45,979 nt of DNA from Treponema sp. (GTDB taxonomy: Bacteria; Spirochaetota; Spirochaetia; Treponematales; Breznakiellaceae): the NCBI GenBank assembly GCA_009782955.1, contig WRIB01000012.1:1-45979 (forward strand), written 5' to 3'. Positions 6,629-14,723 of this stretch are shown piece after piece. The position numbers were made by a program, and so were the translations under genes. How positions within the stretch are numbered: the stretch's first letter is position 1; each line of letters opens with the position of its first letter. The notes beneath the pieces are model-generated. The model was not told where the DNA came from and did not search any database. It worked only from the letters and a program-made list of their open reading frames with translations.

Positions 6629-7081
6629 TTATTGAGACTGTATCTCAATAAGACGCCTTGAGTTTTCTTTCCGCTTTTTTATTTCCAAAGAAAGCACTCC
6701 ATTTTTAAAAACCGCAGATACGGCTTCGGTGTCGGCATTCTCGGGCAGAGTAAAGGAACGATTTAAGGATACATTCCTGCGTTCCCGGATAAGGTAAGAG
6801 GCACCGGTTTCGCAGGCCGTTTCTTTTTCTTCTTTCTTTTCCTCTTCTTTGCCGGTTTCGATACTCAACTTGCCGCCTTCAACATGAACCTTGATTTGCT
6901 TTTCATCAAAGCCGGGAAGTTCCGCTTCTACAAGGTAAGCGTCTTCCGTTTCCTGAACATTTACCAAAGGAAGCTTGTTCCACATGGAATTTCCCGTAAA
7001 GGGAACCAGAGAGGATTCAAAAAAAGACCCCAGCAACTGATCCACCATACTCACAGGACGATAAAGTGACAACGATTTCAT
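6629..7081 (-). CDS. Small heat-shock protein, Hsp20/alpha-crystallin family
   Basis: A 150-residue holdase chaperone that would bind unfolding proteins in the cytoplasm. The alpha-crystallin domain runs from LPLVNVQETEDAYLVEAELPG through KIHVEGGKLSIE-like strands to the conserved A-x-x-x-NGVL motif (AVFKNGVLSLEI), followed by a short C-terminal tail. A Glu/Lys-rich insert (EEEKKEEKE) lies in the loop before SLNRSFTLPENAD. ATG at 7081 is preceded by GGAGGTT, so the two longer in-frame starts are rejected. The upstream 320 bases hold a palindrome and a direct repeat that could mediate heat or stress control. No perfect CIRCE element was seen. Confidence 0.92.
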   Translation of the reverse strand: MKSLSLYRPVSMVDQLLGSFFESSLVPFTGNSMWNKLPLVNVQETEDAYLVEAELPGFDEKQIKVHVEGGKLSIETGKEEEKKEEKETACETGASYLIRERRNVSLNRSFTLPENADTEAVSAVFKNGVLSLEIKKRKENSRRLIEIQSQ

Positions 7082-7102
7082 AATAAACCTCCAAATTAAC
7101 AT

Positions 7103-7405
7103 TGGCTTGTTTTTAGACCTTCATACGAAGCGTCTTGTTAATTAATTAGCAAGAATCGTGCCAAGTTCATTTGTAAGACATTGATTTTTGTATGAAATAT
7201 AATTCTTTGTATTATAAAGAATTATATAAATGATAAATTTACTTATGTAGAGAAAAAAAATGCTTTAGACAAAATAAAGGGTAAAAATGATACAAAATAT
7301 AAAATTTATGGAGTTTTTCGTGTCAAAATGATACAAAAACCTGATTTTTTGAGTTCTTGCAGTAGTCAAAAAATTAATAGTGTTAACTTACAATAAATAA
7401 AAATA
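7103..7405. other. AT-rich intergenic region upstream of hsp20
   Basis: No gene is supported in these bases. They hold an 18-of-20 palindrome at 7134-7153 (CTTGTTAATTAATTAGCAAG), an inverted repeat ATAATTCTTT (7199-7208)/AAAGAATTAT (7216-7225), and a 14-base direct repeat AAAATGATACAAAA at 7284-7297 and 7325-7338. Confidence 0.5.
7134..7153. promoter_or_regulatory. Palindrome upstream of hsp20, possible operator
   Basis: CTTGTTAATTAATTAGCAAG reads the same on both strands at 18 of 20 positions and lies about 50 bases upstream of the hsp20 start. It has the size of a dimeric repressor site. The regulator is unknown. Confidence 0.35.
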
Positions 7406-8704
7406 TCATTTGCTTAGTTGAGCTGCTGTTTGTTCGTTGCTCCGTACCAGGCGTTTTGCTATCAACTTGGAAAGAAATATACCGTAGTGAGGATATTCAC
7501 GTATTACATTAATAAATGTTTTTTGTGTCAGGAGAATGAGTTTTCCCTGACTTTTTGCCTTAATTGTAGCAGAACGACGTTGGTTAAGAAGAAAGGACAT
7601 TTCTCCCATAAAGATATCCTGCGGCGAAAGGGTGCCAACAGGCTGATTGTTATGGAGTACTTCGAAAGTACCGGAAGAAATATAGTATAGGTAATCGCTG
7701 GGTTCTCCTTCCCGAAGGACAACGTCGCCTTTTTTAACAACAACAATCTGTTCCCGGGAAAAACCAACCGGTACTTCGTGTTCCACCGAAATATCGTGCT
7801 TTACAATCAGGGCAACCTGGTTTCCTGTGGCATTGTATTTTAATTCATGAAAGAAGCTTGCCGCCATCTTTATACCCCGGCCATGAAGACTATACTTGTC
7901 CTGGTTATTTATTTTTTCAAGATGGGCTTTTACATCAAAACCTTTTCCTTCGTCCTGGATGATAAAGATTGACGTATCTTTTTTTATCTCCCAATTAAAG
8001 ATTACTTTTTTTGCTGCTGTTTCAGGGTTTTTGCATTTTTCTGTGATCAGATCGATGGCGGAAATTCCCTCGTCCAAAGCCTTGGTTTTTTCGTCATAGG
8101 AGATGCCGCAGTTTCCATGTTCAATGGCATTGACAATAAGTTCTGCCAGGGCCAGCTGAAGGTGCATTTTACTGTCCGGATTAAGAAGCCCTCTTTGCAC
8201 AAGGATTGTAGCGCCAATACCCGAATAAAGAGGCACTGCCAGAAGATCGTTGTGTATGATAAAACTACCGGAAGCCCCTTCCAGAAGTGTTTTGGTAAAT
8301 TCCCGCTGAAAAATAATCTGGTAGTTCTGTTCGATTATCTGGATGCTCTTTACCAGATGTGTTTTGAATCTGTAATTATCCAGAAGGGTAAGTATATTAA
8401 TGGATTTATATTTTTTGATAAGCGCTTCTTCCGTGTCCGTATCATGGGAATAAAGACCGATGATCCCAAAATTCAATATCCATTTATCGTCTTTAATATG
8501 TTCGATAATACCCTCTATATTGATTTTAGGATCCGAAAAGTTTATTATAACCAGCTCCGGCAGGGCATAATTGAAGAATTCGAGGATTTCTACATCTTCT
8601 GACAGGAAGATCAGATCATAATTATGATTGGGAATCTGCTGAAAGGAATACTCCACTGATTTTTTTATTTCCGGATCCGAATTGACAATGCCTAATGTAC
8701 TCAT
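7406..8704 (-). CDS. Pseudo-receiver / HATPase / cyclic-nucleotide-binding regulatory protein
   Basis: A cytoplasmic protein of 432 residues with three parts. Residues 1-125 resemble a receiver domain, but the expected phosphoacceptor Asp is replaced in LVIINFSDP, where the canonical form is LLD. Residues 150-320 are an anti-sigma/RsbW-like ATPase domain with N-box ELIVNAIEHGN, G1 DEGKGFD and G2 HGRGIKM. Residues 325-430 are a cyclic-nucleotide-binding domain with the cassette GEMSFLLNQRRSATI. It could be a kinase or anti-sigma switch gated by cAMP, cGMP or a relative; the ligand and target are not readable. ATG 8704 lies ten bases after AGGAGG; a GTG six bases upstream is possible. It is 92 bases downstream of the M16 peptidase gene and probably co-transcribed with it. 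Confidence 0.75.
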   Translation of the reverse strand: MSTLGIVNSDPEIKKSVEYSFQQIPNHNYDLIFLSEDVEILEFFNYALPELVIINFSDPKINIEGIIEHIKDDKWILNFGIIGLYSHDTDTEEALIKKYKSINILTLLDNYRFKTHLVKSIQIIEQNYQIIFQREFTKTLLEGASGSFIIHNDLLAVPLYSGIGATILVQRGLLNPDSKMHLQLALAELIVNAIEHGNCGISYDEKTKALDEGISAIDLITEKCKNPETAAKKVIFNWEIKKDTSIFIIQDEGKGFDVKAHLEKINNQDKYSLHGRGIKMAASFFHELKYNATGNQVALIVKHDISVEHEVPVGFSREQIVVVKKGDVVLREGEPSDYLYYISSGTFEVLHNNQPVGTLSPQDIFMGEMSFLLNQRRSATIKAKSQGKLILLTQKTFINVIREYPHYGIFLSKLIAKRLVRSNEQTAAQLSK

Positions 8705-8796
8705 GCACACACCGCCTCCTGGCTCATTAAATTGCTGCGGCAGCAGCTTCTTTGCTATTATAATTTCCTTGCGCTCGTGGGCAAAGCCCACATTAT

Positions 8797-11772
8797 TTAT
8801 TTATCGGTAGATTCAGGCAAGAGCACTAATTCTACCGGTCCTCCTGTAAGTAGTTCTGCTGTCAGAGCGCTAAGTTTTATCGTTGTTACCGAATTGTAAA
8901 GACTTGGCCGTTCTGCCAAATGGGACAGGGGAGTATTGGTAATAACGGTAAAATTCGCCAGATTCCGTGCTACAAATCCGTTATTTTCCATTCCCCGCTC
9001 AAAACTTTTAACAAGCGCTTCCTGGGATCTGGCAAGAGTTTCTTCGTCTGCAGCTTGCGACAGTAATGCGAGTTGTTCTTTTACCGCCTTCCTGAGTTCT
9101 TCCTGTCGTCCGGGGTCGCACATAAAGTAGATTTCCAGAGATAACTCCCCAACGGGTGCAGGACTAAAAGATGCTCCGGCATAAATGGAATATACCCCGC
9201 CCAATTTTTCACGTATTTCGTCCGTTAAGACAATGTCCAGGTAATCGTTCAGTGCCAGAACAACGGCATTATCCGCTTCGGTCCATGTTTTGGAAACAAA
9301 ATAGCCCATGTAAACAATGCATTTATCTTCCTTTCCCTTATAGATAATTTTTTCGATCATTCCAGGCCGGACAATCCCCGGATCGGTCCAGCTATTCCAT
9401 CGCGGCAGGGCGTTATTCGGAATGGCAGCCAAATACATTTCGGCGAACTTACGAAGTTCATCCCTGTCTCCCAGACTGCCTGCAAGAACAATGGTAAAAT
9501 CCGCAGGATTCAGGGCCAGGTTTAAAAAGGTTAAGGCGGCTTTTTCGCTTACGGAATCCAAATCTTCAAGTTCCAGGGGCATATACAGCGGATGATTGGA
9601 ATATGTCAGACGGGACAATTCTTTGGAGAAGAATATTTCCGGATTGTCTCCTTCCTGGAGCAGTCTGGTTCTGTGATAATCCAGCACCATAGAAAACCCG
9701 TTTTGATCGATGCGAGGCTGGGTAAAAGAACCGTAGAGCAATTGAAATAAATAAGGAAGATCCCTTAACGAGGATGATCCCCGAAAACCGCGGGTATGAG
9801 TACCGGTCCAGAACGACAGAGAAAGCTGTTTATCTGAAAGGAAGTCCATCAATTCCGGTTTGGAAAGAGTTGCAAGGCCGGAGGCGCTTTGTATTTCCGC
9901 TGCTAATTTTGCGGAATGAAGCGCCTCTTCCGGTGAAAAACCAAATCCACCCAGTATCGCTTCACCGTCAGGCAGTACGGTACTTATAATGCCGCCGCGG
10001 GCAAGGATATAAAAATCCAGTTCGTTATTTTTATTTGCCGTAGACATTAATACAAGACACATGCCGTTGCTTAATTCCCAAATCTCTGCTCCCGATTCAT
10101 CATTGATAACTCTGATAATTGAACCAGGTTCGGCAACTTCGCTTAAAAAACCGGAAACAGCTACTCTTTCTTTTGGCGGTGTTATTTCGGCGTTACGGCT
10201 TTCTTTTGCCATACCGATTATGGCTTCTTCATCAGGAAGTTGTGCATCTTCAGTTTTCGGGCCGGTGATAATTACCAGGAGATCATCTTCTGCATAGTAC
10301 GACCGTACTGTAGAATTAATTGTTGGCAGTCCAATACCCGGAAGTAGCTGCCTTACCGCATACAGTTCCCATTCCGGGTCCAGTGCATATTGTTCACGAA
10401 AAAAATCAGCAGTCAGTTCGTTAAGATATCTTTCCGATTCCCGTCTGTCTTTTTCTGCGGCTATTCTTTCTAAATCGGAAAGAAGCGCTCCTTTGGCCCT
10501 TTCCAGTTCCGATCGGGTAAAACCATAGCGAAGAATGCGTTCTTTTTCCATAAGAAGCGATACCAGTGTTTCACCGCTGCGTCCAGCTTTGGAATTAGCG
10601 GCCATAATATAATACCGGGAACTTTGTCCGTAACGGCTGTTCCAGGAGCCTGCGGCCATATAGGGAGAGTTTCCGGCGGAAATATATTCCTCGTAGCGAA
10701 AATCCAGCATCATTTCAATAAGGTAATCGATCAATGATTCGCGGTATGCTTCGAGAGTTGCCAATCTGGCCTGGGGACTGCGTTTGTAATAGAGGTATAC
10801 AGTCGAACTGGGCAATTCTTCGTCGGTAACTACTGCTGTTGTTATTGTTCCCTTCTGCGGATCGGGTAGTTCAAAATAAGGCCGGGAAAGGGGAATGTCA
10901 GCAGCCGGGGCGCTAAAATGGGCAGCCAATTCCTTTTCCAGAACTTCTCCATTAAAATCACCTACGAAAATTATTGCCATGTTATCCGGTCTGTACCAGC
11001 GTTGGTAAAAGCCAATAAGCCTTTCTGTCGGAGCATTTTGGATTATTTCCGGCAATCCAATAGGCAACCGATCGGCATAAAGGGAACCGCGAAAGATCAA
11101 TGGCAATACTTGCCGTCTTACCCTTTCCTGGGCGCCAAGCCGGGTACGGTATTCTTCCATTATAACAGAACGTTCTTTATCTACATCATTTGGATCAAAG
11201 GTTATCGCCCATGTCCAGTCGTCTATTATGGCAAGGGCCCGATCGGGAATCCTCTTTATTCCGTCCTTATCCTGTTCGACCGGCGTTTCAATACCGTAGA
11301 TTGTTTCATCAAAGCTCGTATACGCGTTTACTTCCGGCCCAAAACGCATTCCCAGGGAACGGAGGTAATTAATCAGTTCCATTCCGGGAAAACGCCGTGT
11401 TCCGTTGAACGCCATATGTTCAACAAAATGGGCAAGTCCCTGCTCATCATCGTTTTCAAGGATAGACCCCGCATTAACCGCCAGGGTAAGGTAGGCTCGG
11501 CCTGCAGGAAGTGAGTTTTCCAAAATATAGTAACGTAATCCATTGCCCAGGGTTCCCGTTCGTAGCGCCGCTTTGGCAGGAAGGGAATCCTCCGGGCTGC
11601 CAAGATCACCATATAAAGAAGTTACGGGAAGTACAAAGAGGGGTGTATTATCTGTAAAAACTTTACCGATAATAAAGGTAAGAAAAAAGATGATAACCCA
11701 CAGAACTTTTCTGCTTTTGGCTGATTTTTCTGAAAATCCGGCTGATTTTGATACCCTTTTAAAAATATTCAT
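8797..11772 (-). CDS. M16 zinc metallopeptidase (PqqL/pitrilysin-type), membrane-anchored
   Basis: A 991-residue double-length M16 peptidase. A signal/anchor helix (about 22-40: VLWVIIFFLTFIIGKVF) follows a basic N-terminus, so the enzyme should face the periplasm. The catalytic inverted zinc motif is HFVEH (His115, Glu118, His119), and the distal Glu lies in KERSVIMEE, probably Glu200. Three further M16-like blocks follow, the C-terminal half lacking the zinc motif, as usual for the structural half of the clam shell. Related enzymes degrade short or misfolded peptides. It is divergent from the DHH gene at 11829, with 56 bases between. Why it is paired with a cyclic-nucleotide-binding regulator is unknown. 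Confidence 0.9.
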   Translation of the reverse strand: MNIFKRVSKSAGFSEKSAKSRKVLWVIIFFLTFIIGKVFTDNTPLFVLPVTSLYGDLGSPEDSLPAKAALRTGTLGNGLRYYILENSLPAGRAYLTLAVNAGSILENDDEQGLAHFVEHMAFNGTRRFPGMELINYLRSLGMRFGPEVNAYTSFDETIYGIETPVEQDKDGIKRIPDRALAIIDDWTWAITFDPNDVDKERSVIMEEYRTRLGAQERVRRQVLPLIFRGSLYADRLPIGLPEIIQNAPTERLIGFYQRWYRPDNMAIIFVGDFNGEVLEKELAAHFSAPAADIPLSRPYFELPDPQKGTITTAVVTDEELPSSTVYLYYKRSPQARLATLEAYRESLIDYLIEMMLDFRYEEYISAGNSPYMAAGSWNSRYGQSSRYYIMAANSKAGRSGETLVSLLMEKERILRYGFTRSELERAKGALLSDLERIAAEKDRRESERYLNELTADFFREQYALDPEWELYAVRQLLPGIGLPTINSTVRSYYAEDDLLVIITGPKTEDAQLPDEEAIIGMAKESRNAEITPPKERVAVSGFLSEVAEPGSIIRVINDESGAEIWELSNGMCLVLMSTANKNNELDFYILARGGIISTVLPDGEAILGGFGFSPEEALHSAKLAAEIQSASGLATLSKPELMDFLSDKQLSLSFWTGTHTRGFRGSSSLRDLPYLFQLLYGSFTQPRIDQNGFSMVLDYHRTRLLQEGDNPEIFFSKELSRLTYSNHPLYMPLELEDLDSVSEKAALTFLNLALNPADFTIVLAGSLGDRDELRKFAEMYLAAIPNNALPRWNSWTDPGIVRPGMIEKIIYKGKEDKCIVYMGYFVSKTWTEADNAVVLALNDYLDIVLTDEIREKLGGVYSIYAGASFSPAPVGELSLEIYFMCDPGRQEELRKAVKEQLALLSQAADEETLARSQEALVKSFERGMENNGFVARNLANFTVITNTPLSHLAERPSLYNSVTTIKLSALTAELLTGGPVELVLLPESTDK

Positions 11773-11828
11773 GGTATTATTATATCAAAAAATTATTTTT
11801 AGTGTTATACTATTTGGTGGAGGTGTAA

Positions 11829-12734
11829 ATGAGACTTTTAACAAGGTCAGATTTTGACGGTCTTGCTTGCGGAGCCCTGCTTGAATACCTGGGGATTATA
11901 GATGATTATAAATTTGTGCATCCAAAGGATATACAAGATGGCCTTGTAGAAGCTACTTCCAATGATATTTTAGTAAATATCCCCTATGTAAAAGGCTGTA
12001 AACTGTGGTTTGATCACCATTCCAGTGAGTCTGAACGGCTGGGTAAAGACGTATATTTTGAGGGTTCTTCCCGGATTGCCCCCAGTTGTGCAAGGGTAAT
12101 TTATGATTACTATGACGGAAAAAACAAGTTAAGCAATTTTGATGAAATGCTTAAGTTTGTAGACAGGGTTGATTCAGGAGAACTTACAAAAGAAGAAATT
12201 CTGAACCCAACAGGCTGGGTACTCCTGGGCTTTATTATGGATCCAAGAACCGGTCTCGGCCGTTTCCGGGATTTTACCATTAGCAATTACGAGTTAATGA
12301 AGATCCTTGTTAAAGCCTGTATGGACAAATCCATAGACCAAATTCTTGCCATGAGTGATATAAAAGAACGGATTGAAGTATACGAGGAACAGGCAGAAGC
12401 CTTTAAAATGATGATCAACGAGTACGCCAAAGCCGAGGACAATGCCATTGTGGTGGATCTCCGCGGAGTCGAAACAATTCATGCGGGTAACCGTTTTTTA
12501 ATCTATACGCTTTTTCCCGAACAGAATATTTCCGTGTGGATTATCGACGGCAAAAACAAACAAAATGTCGCAATTACCGTAGGTTACAGCATTATTAATC
12601 AGACAGCTCATGTTAATGTGGGAAGCCTTATGCTGAGTTATGGCGGCGGCGGTCATGTTCAGGTGGGCACCTGTCAGGCGAATTACGCCGATGCCGACCG
12701 GGTAATACGGGAAATTATCGATGCAGTAAAGTGA
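11829..12734 (+). CDS. DHH/DHHA1-family phosphoesterase
   Basis: A 301-residue protein with the DHH phosphoesterase motifs: SDFDGLACGALL near the N-terminus, the signature DHHSSES near residue 63, a predominantly helical middle, and the DHHA1 motif GGGGHVQVG near residue 275. Family members hydrolyse phosphodiesters or pyrophosphate-type bonds (nanoRNase, c-di-AMP phosphodiesterase, exopolyphosphatase relatives). The substrate cannot be told from sequence. GGAGG lies six bases before ATG 11829, and a TATACT hexamer (11806-11811) upstream could be its -10 box. It is a stand-alone gene divergent from the M16 peptidase. Confidence 0.8.
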   Translation: MRLLTRSDFDGLACGALLEYLGIIDDYKFVHPKDIQDGLVEATSNDILVNIPYVKGCKLWFDHHSSESERLGKDVYFEGSSRIAPSCARVIYDYYDGKNKLSNFDEMLKFVDRVDSGELTKEEILNPTGWVLLGFIMDPRTGLGRFRDFTISNYELMKILVKACMDKSIDQILAMSDIKERIEVYEEQAEAFKMMINEYAKAEDNAIVVDLRGVETIHAGNRFLIYTLFPEQNISVWIIDGKNKQNVAITVGYSIINQTAHVNVGSLMLSYGGGGHVQVGTCQANYADADRVIREIIDAVK

Positions 12735-12793
12735 GGCTCCCCGAAGCAAGCCTCGATGTACCTGTAAGCGTTACATAATTTGCCAGGGAGCCT
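12734..12793. terminator. Hairpin after the DHH gene
   Basis: AGGCTCCC (12734-12741, overlapping the stop codon) pairs with GGGAGCCT (12786-12793). Alternatively GAGGCT (12733-12738) pairs with AGCCTC (12749-12754). There is no clear T-run, and the next gene converges on this site. Confidence 0.35.
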
Positions 12794-12836
12794 TGTTCGA
12801 TAGGAAATTTATTATACCGTCTGGTTTAATACCCCA

Positions 12837-13292
12837 TTATGTCTTTTTACAAACAGGGATATATATGTCACAAACATTCCCTGTCTCTCCCATACTGCGT
12901 TCATCGTAGAATTCAAAGTCAACACAGTTAGCAGCGAATTCATACTCCGATGCCGGAAACCATTCGGAAAAAATGTATTTCCATGTGCCTTGAATCGCCG
13001 ATGAAAAATCCGGCTTGTCGGCAGGTTTCGAAAATCCTGAATGTGTTTCAAACCCATAGTCAATGGCTATGTCAATTATCCGGCGCCCGAAACTGAGTTC
13101 AGAGGCTGCAAATGCCAGCCGCCTGTTTCTTACATATTCCATGTTCGAATAACCAACATCCCATTGAAATATTCGGCAAAAATGATATGGAGAAAAACCT
13201 GCCTGTCCTGCCAGTTTTTCGATATTCAATTTTTCTTTAATGTTTCCGCCAATATACCGTAACATTTCCTGCAAAATATCAATGTAATCCAA
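12837..13292 (-). pseudogene. AraC-type regulator with GyrI-like tail, internally deleted
   Basis: The 151-residue product starts with a complete AraC DNA-binding domain: first helix-turn-helix at LNIEKLAGQAGFSPYHFCRIF, second at RIIDIAIDYGFETHSGFSK. It then jumps straight into PDFSSAIQGTWKYIFSEWFPASEYEF and a final FEFYDERSMGETGNVCDIYIPV, which is the C-terminal end of a GyrI-like effector-binding domain. Full-length AraC-GyrI regulators have about 280-300 residues, so roughly 130 residues in the middle are missing without loss of frame. The start is TTG at 13292 with GAGGG upstream. It might still bind DNA but could hardly sense an effector. A truncated functional form is an alternative. 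Confidence 0.65.
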
Positions 13293-13340
13293 ATGCCCTC
13301 GTCCAATACGAATAATATATAGTTTTATACTTAGGTATAT

Positions 13341-13384
13341 TGTTCCGGGATTGCTATTTTACTGTTCCAAAATTGCTGTTTTGA
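13341..13384. promoter_or_regulatory. 22-base tandem direct repeat upstream of the AraC-type gene
   Basis: Two adjacent units, 13341-13362 and 13363-13384, share TGTTCC...ATTGCT-TTTT (16 of 22 positions). A spacing of two helical turns is typical of AraC-family operators, and the repeat lies about 50 bases upstream of that gene, so autoregulation is an inference. Confidence 0.35.
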
Positions 13385-13416
13385 TGCCATTATTCTTTCC
13401 ATTACCTCAACATTCT

Positions 13417-14451
13417 TCAATTAGTTTCAACCCTTCTTCTTGGTCTTAAATTAATAATATATTCCGGCAATTTATTTATTACATTTTCCTCTATTTTTTT
13501 TCTGTTCTTCTGAAAAAATATTCCTGAAGATATTAATAATACTCCTATTATTGTTAGGGCAAACGGGAAAAATACAGAATTCTCAAAATATTTCCATGAT
13601 AATCTGCTTAAAAACTCAATTATTCCAATTGTTCCAAAGACTAGAAATACATTTCTATTGACAAACAATGAAAATAAAATTAAAAGGACATTTGCTATAC
13701 CAAGTAAAACAAATTTAAAAATATCATTATTATAAAATACTGATAAGCCTGATGAAAGCGTTATCAAACCAAAAAGATACATCCAAAATGCATAATCTTT
13801 TTTGAATTTTATATCCGCAAAATAGCCAATACCTATCATAAATAAACCAAATATATTTGAAATTACTGCTCGTTCCGTCCATGTTATTTTTGTCTCTTCA
13901 TATATTATTGGTACTATATCCATTGAAAAAAACCATAATGATCCGGCTACCAAAAAAACATGGAATGGAAACTTTGTCTTAAGAAGAACTGGCAATGCAA
14001 CTAAAATAACGCTAATTTCTAAAATAATCCATTTTCCCTTTACCCATACATAATAATCATTATATGACCATTCTTGTGGCCAAAAATCCAAAAAACGCAA
14101 TAATGAAAAAACGAAAAGCGGCGTTATTGCTATTGAAATAGAAAATAATAATCCGCCTGCAACTTCCATATTTTTTCTAAAAAAAACAATATAACCGGCA
14201 ATTATAAATACCAAAAAATATAATGCTGAAATGAGCGTCATACCAATTGAACCAAAACTATCCCAACAAGATTTCATTAGCCATGTCATTGCCGAAATGA
14301 TTAATAATGCACCTCCATAATAAAGCACTTTTTGGAATTTTGTTGCTTGATTGTTGCTATTTTGTACATATTCCCTGAATTTTGTAATTTGTTCACCGGT
14401 AAAAATGCCGTTTTTTTGGGCTTCATTTAGATGTTCGTCTGTATATTTCAT
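13417..14451 (-). CDS. DUF2157-type polytopic membrane protein
   Basis: A 344-residue protein. The soluble N-terminus (about 1-40: LNEAQKNGIFTGEQITKFREYV) resembles the first part of DUF2157 proteins. About ten hydrophobic helices follow (for example VLYYGGALLIISAMTWL, LISALYFLVFIIAGYIVFF, IGIIEFLSRLS) and a short basic tail RPRRRVETN. Function in this family is unknown. GAGG lies six bases before the ATG at 14451. Base composition is AT-rich like the accessory region at the start of the window, unlike uvrB next door, and an attC-like start lies just beyond the gene at 14510, which suggests acquired DNA. Confidence 0.65.
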   Translation of the reverse strand: MKYTDEHLNEAQKNGIFTGEQITKFREYVQNSNNQATKFQKVLYYGGALLIISAMTWLMKSCWDSFGSIGMTLISALYFLVFIIAGYIVFFRKNMEVAGGLLFSISIAITPLFVFSLLRFLDFWPQEWSYNDYYVWVKGKWIILEISVILVALPVLLKTKFPFHVFLVAGSLWFFSMDIVPIIYEETKITWTERAVISNIFGLFMIGIGYFADIKFKKDYAFWMYLFGLITLSSGLSVFYNNDIFKFVLLGIANVLLILFSLFVNRNVFLVFGTIGIIEFLSRLSWKYFENSVFFPFALTIIGVLLISSGIFFQKNRKKIEENVINKLPEYIINLRPRRRVETN

Positions 14452-14509
14452 AATATCCTCAAATTAATAAATACTACAATATAATATTATATATATCAAG
14501 TGGTATTGT

Positions 14510-14575
14510 GCCTAACGTTCCAAGTTGCGCTGCCGAAAGACGACGAATCGTTATTTTTTCGGTTTTGCCATAAAC
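14510..14575 (+). repeat. Possible attC-like remnant
   Basis: GCCTAACGTTCCAAGTTGCG (14510-14529) has the look of an attC left end, followed by CGAAAGACGACGAATCG. No GTTAGGC partner was found within 150 bases, so it is at best a half site. Confidence 0.25.
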
Positions 14576-14645
14576 ATTTTCTCATTAACTTAATTTCTCC
14601 AGGTATTAATAGGGTTATAATAATATTTATGAGGTGGAAAATTCT

Positions 14646-14723
14646 ATGAGAAGTACTATTAAAACATTGATAACAACCGTCTATACTAATATCAGGAGCT
14701 TTTTATGCAGTCATTTGTTGTAG
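14646..14723 (+). CDS. Possible 25-codon leader ORF overlapping uvrB
   Basis: ATG 14646 follows GAGGTGG and the frame runs 25 codons to TAG 14721-14723, ending 18 bases inside uvrB in a different frame. A TATAAT hexamer lies at 14616-14621. The peptide (MRSTIKTLITTV...) has no recognisable feature. It could couple translation to uvrB or be chance. Confidence 0.25.
   Translation: MRSTIKTLITTVYTNIRSFLCSHLL

Noticed and set aside
7103-7405. CIRCE element upstream of hsp20
   Set aside because: The palindrome at 7134-7153 lacks the TTAGCACTC arms.
10918-11514. 198-codon plus-strand frame
   Set aside because: It is antisense to the motif-complete M16 peptidase gene and has no ribosome-binding site.
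12498-12749. 83-codon minus-strand frame
   Set aside because: It is antisense to the DHH gene, including its GGGGH motif.
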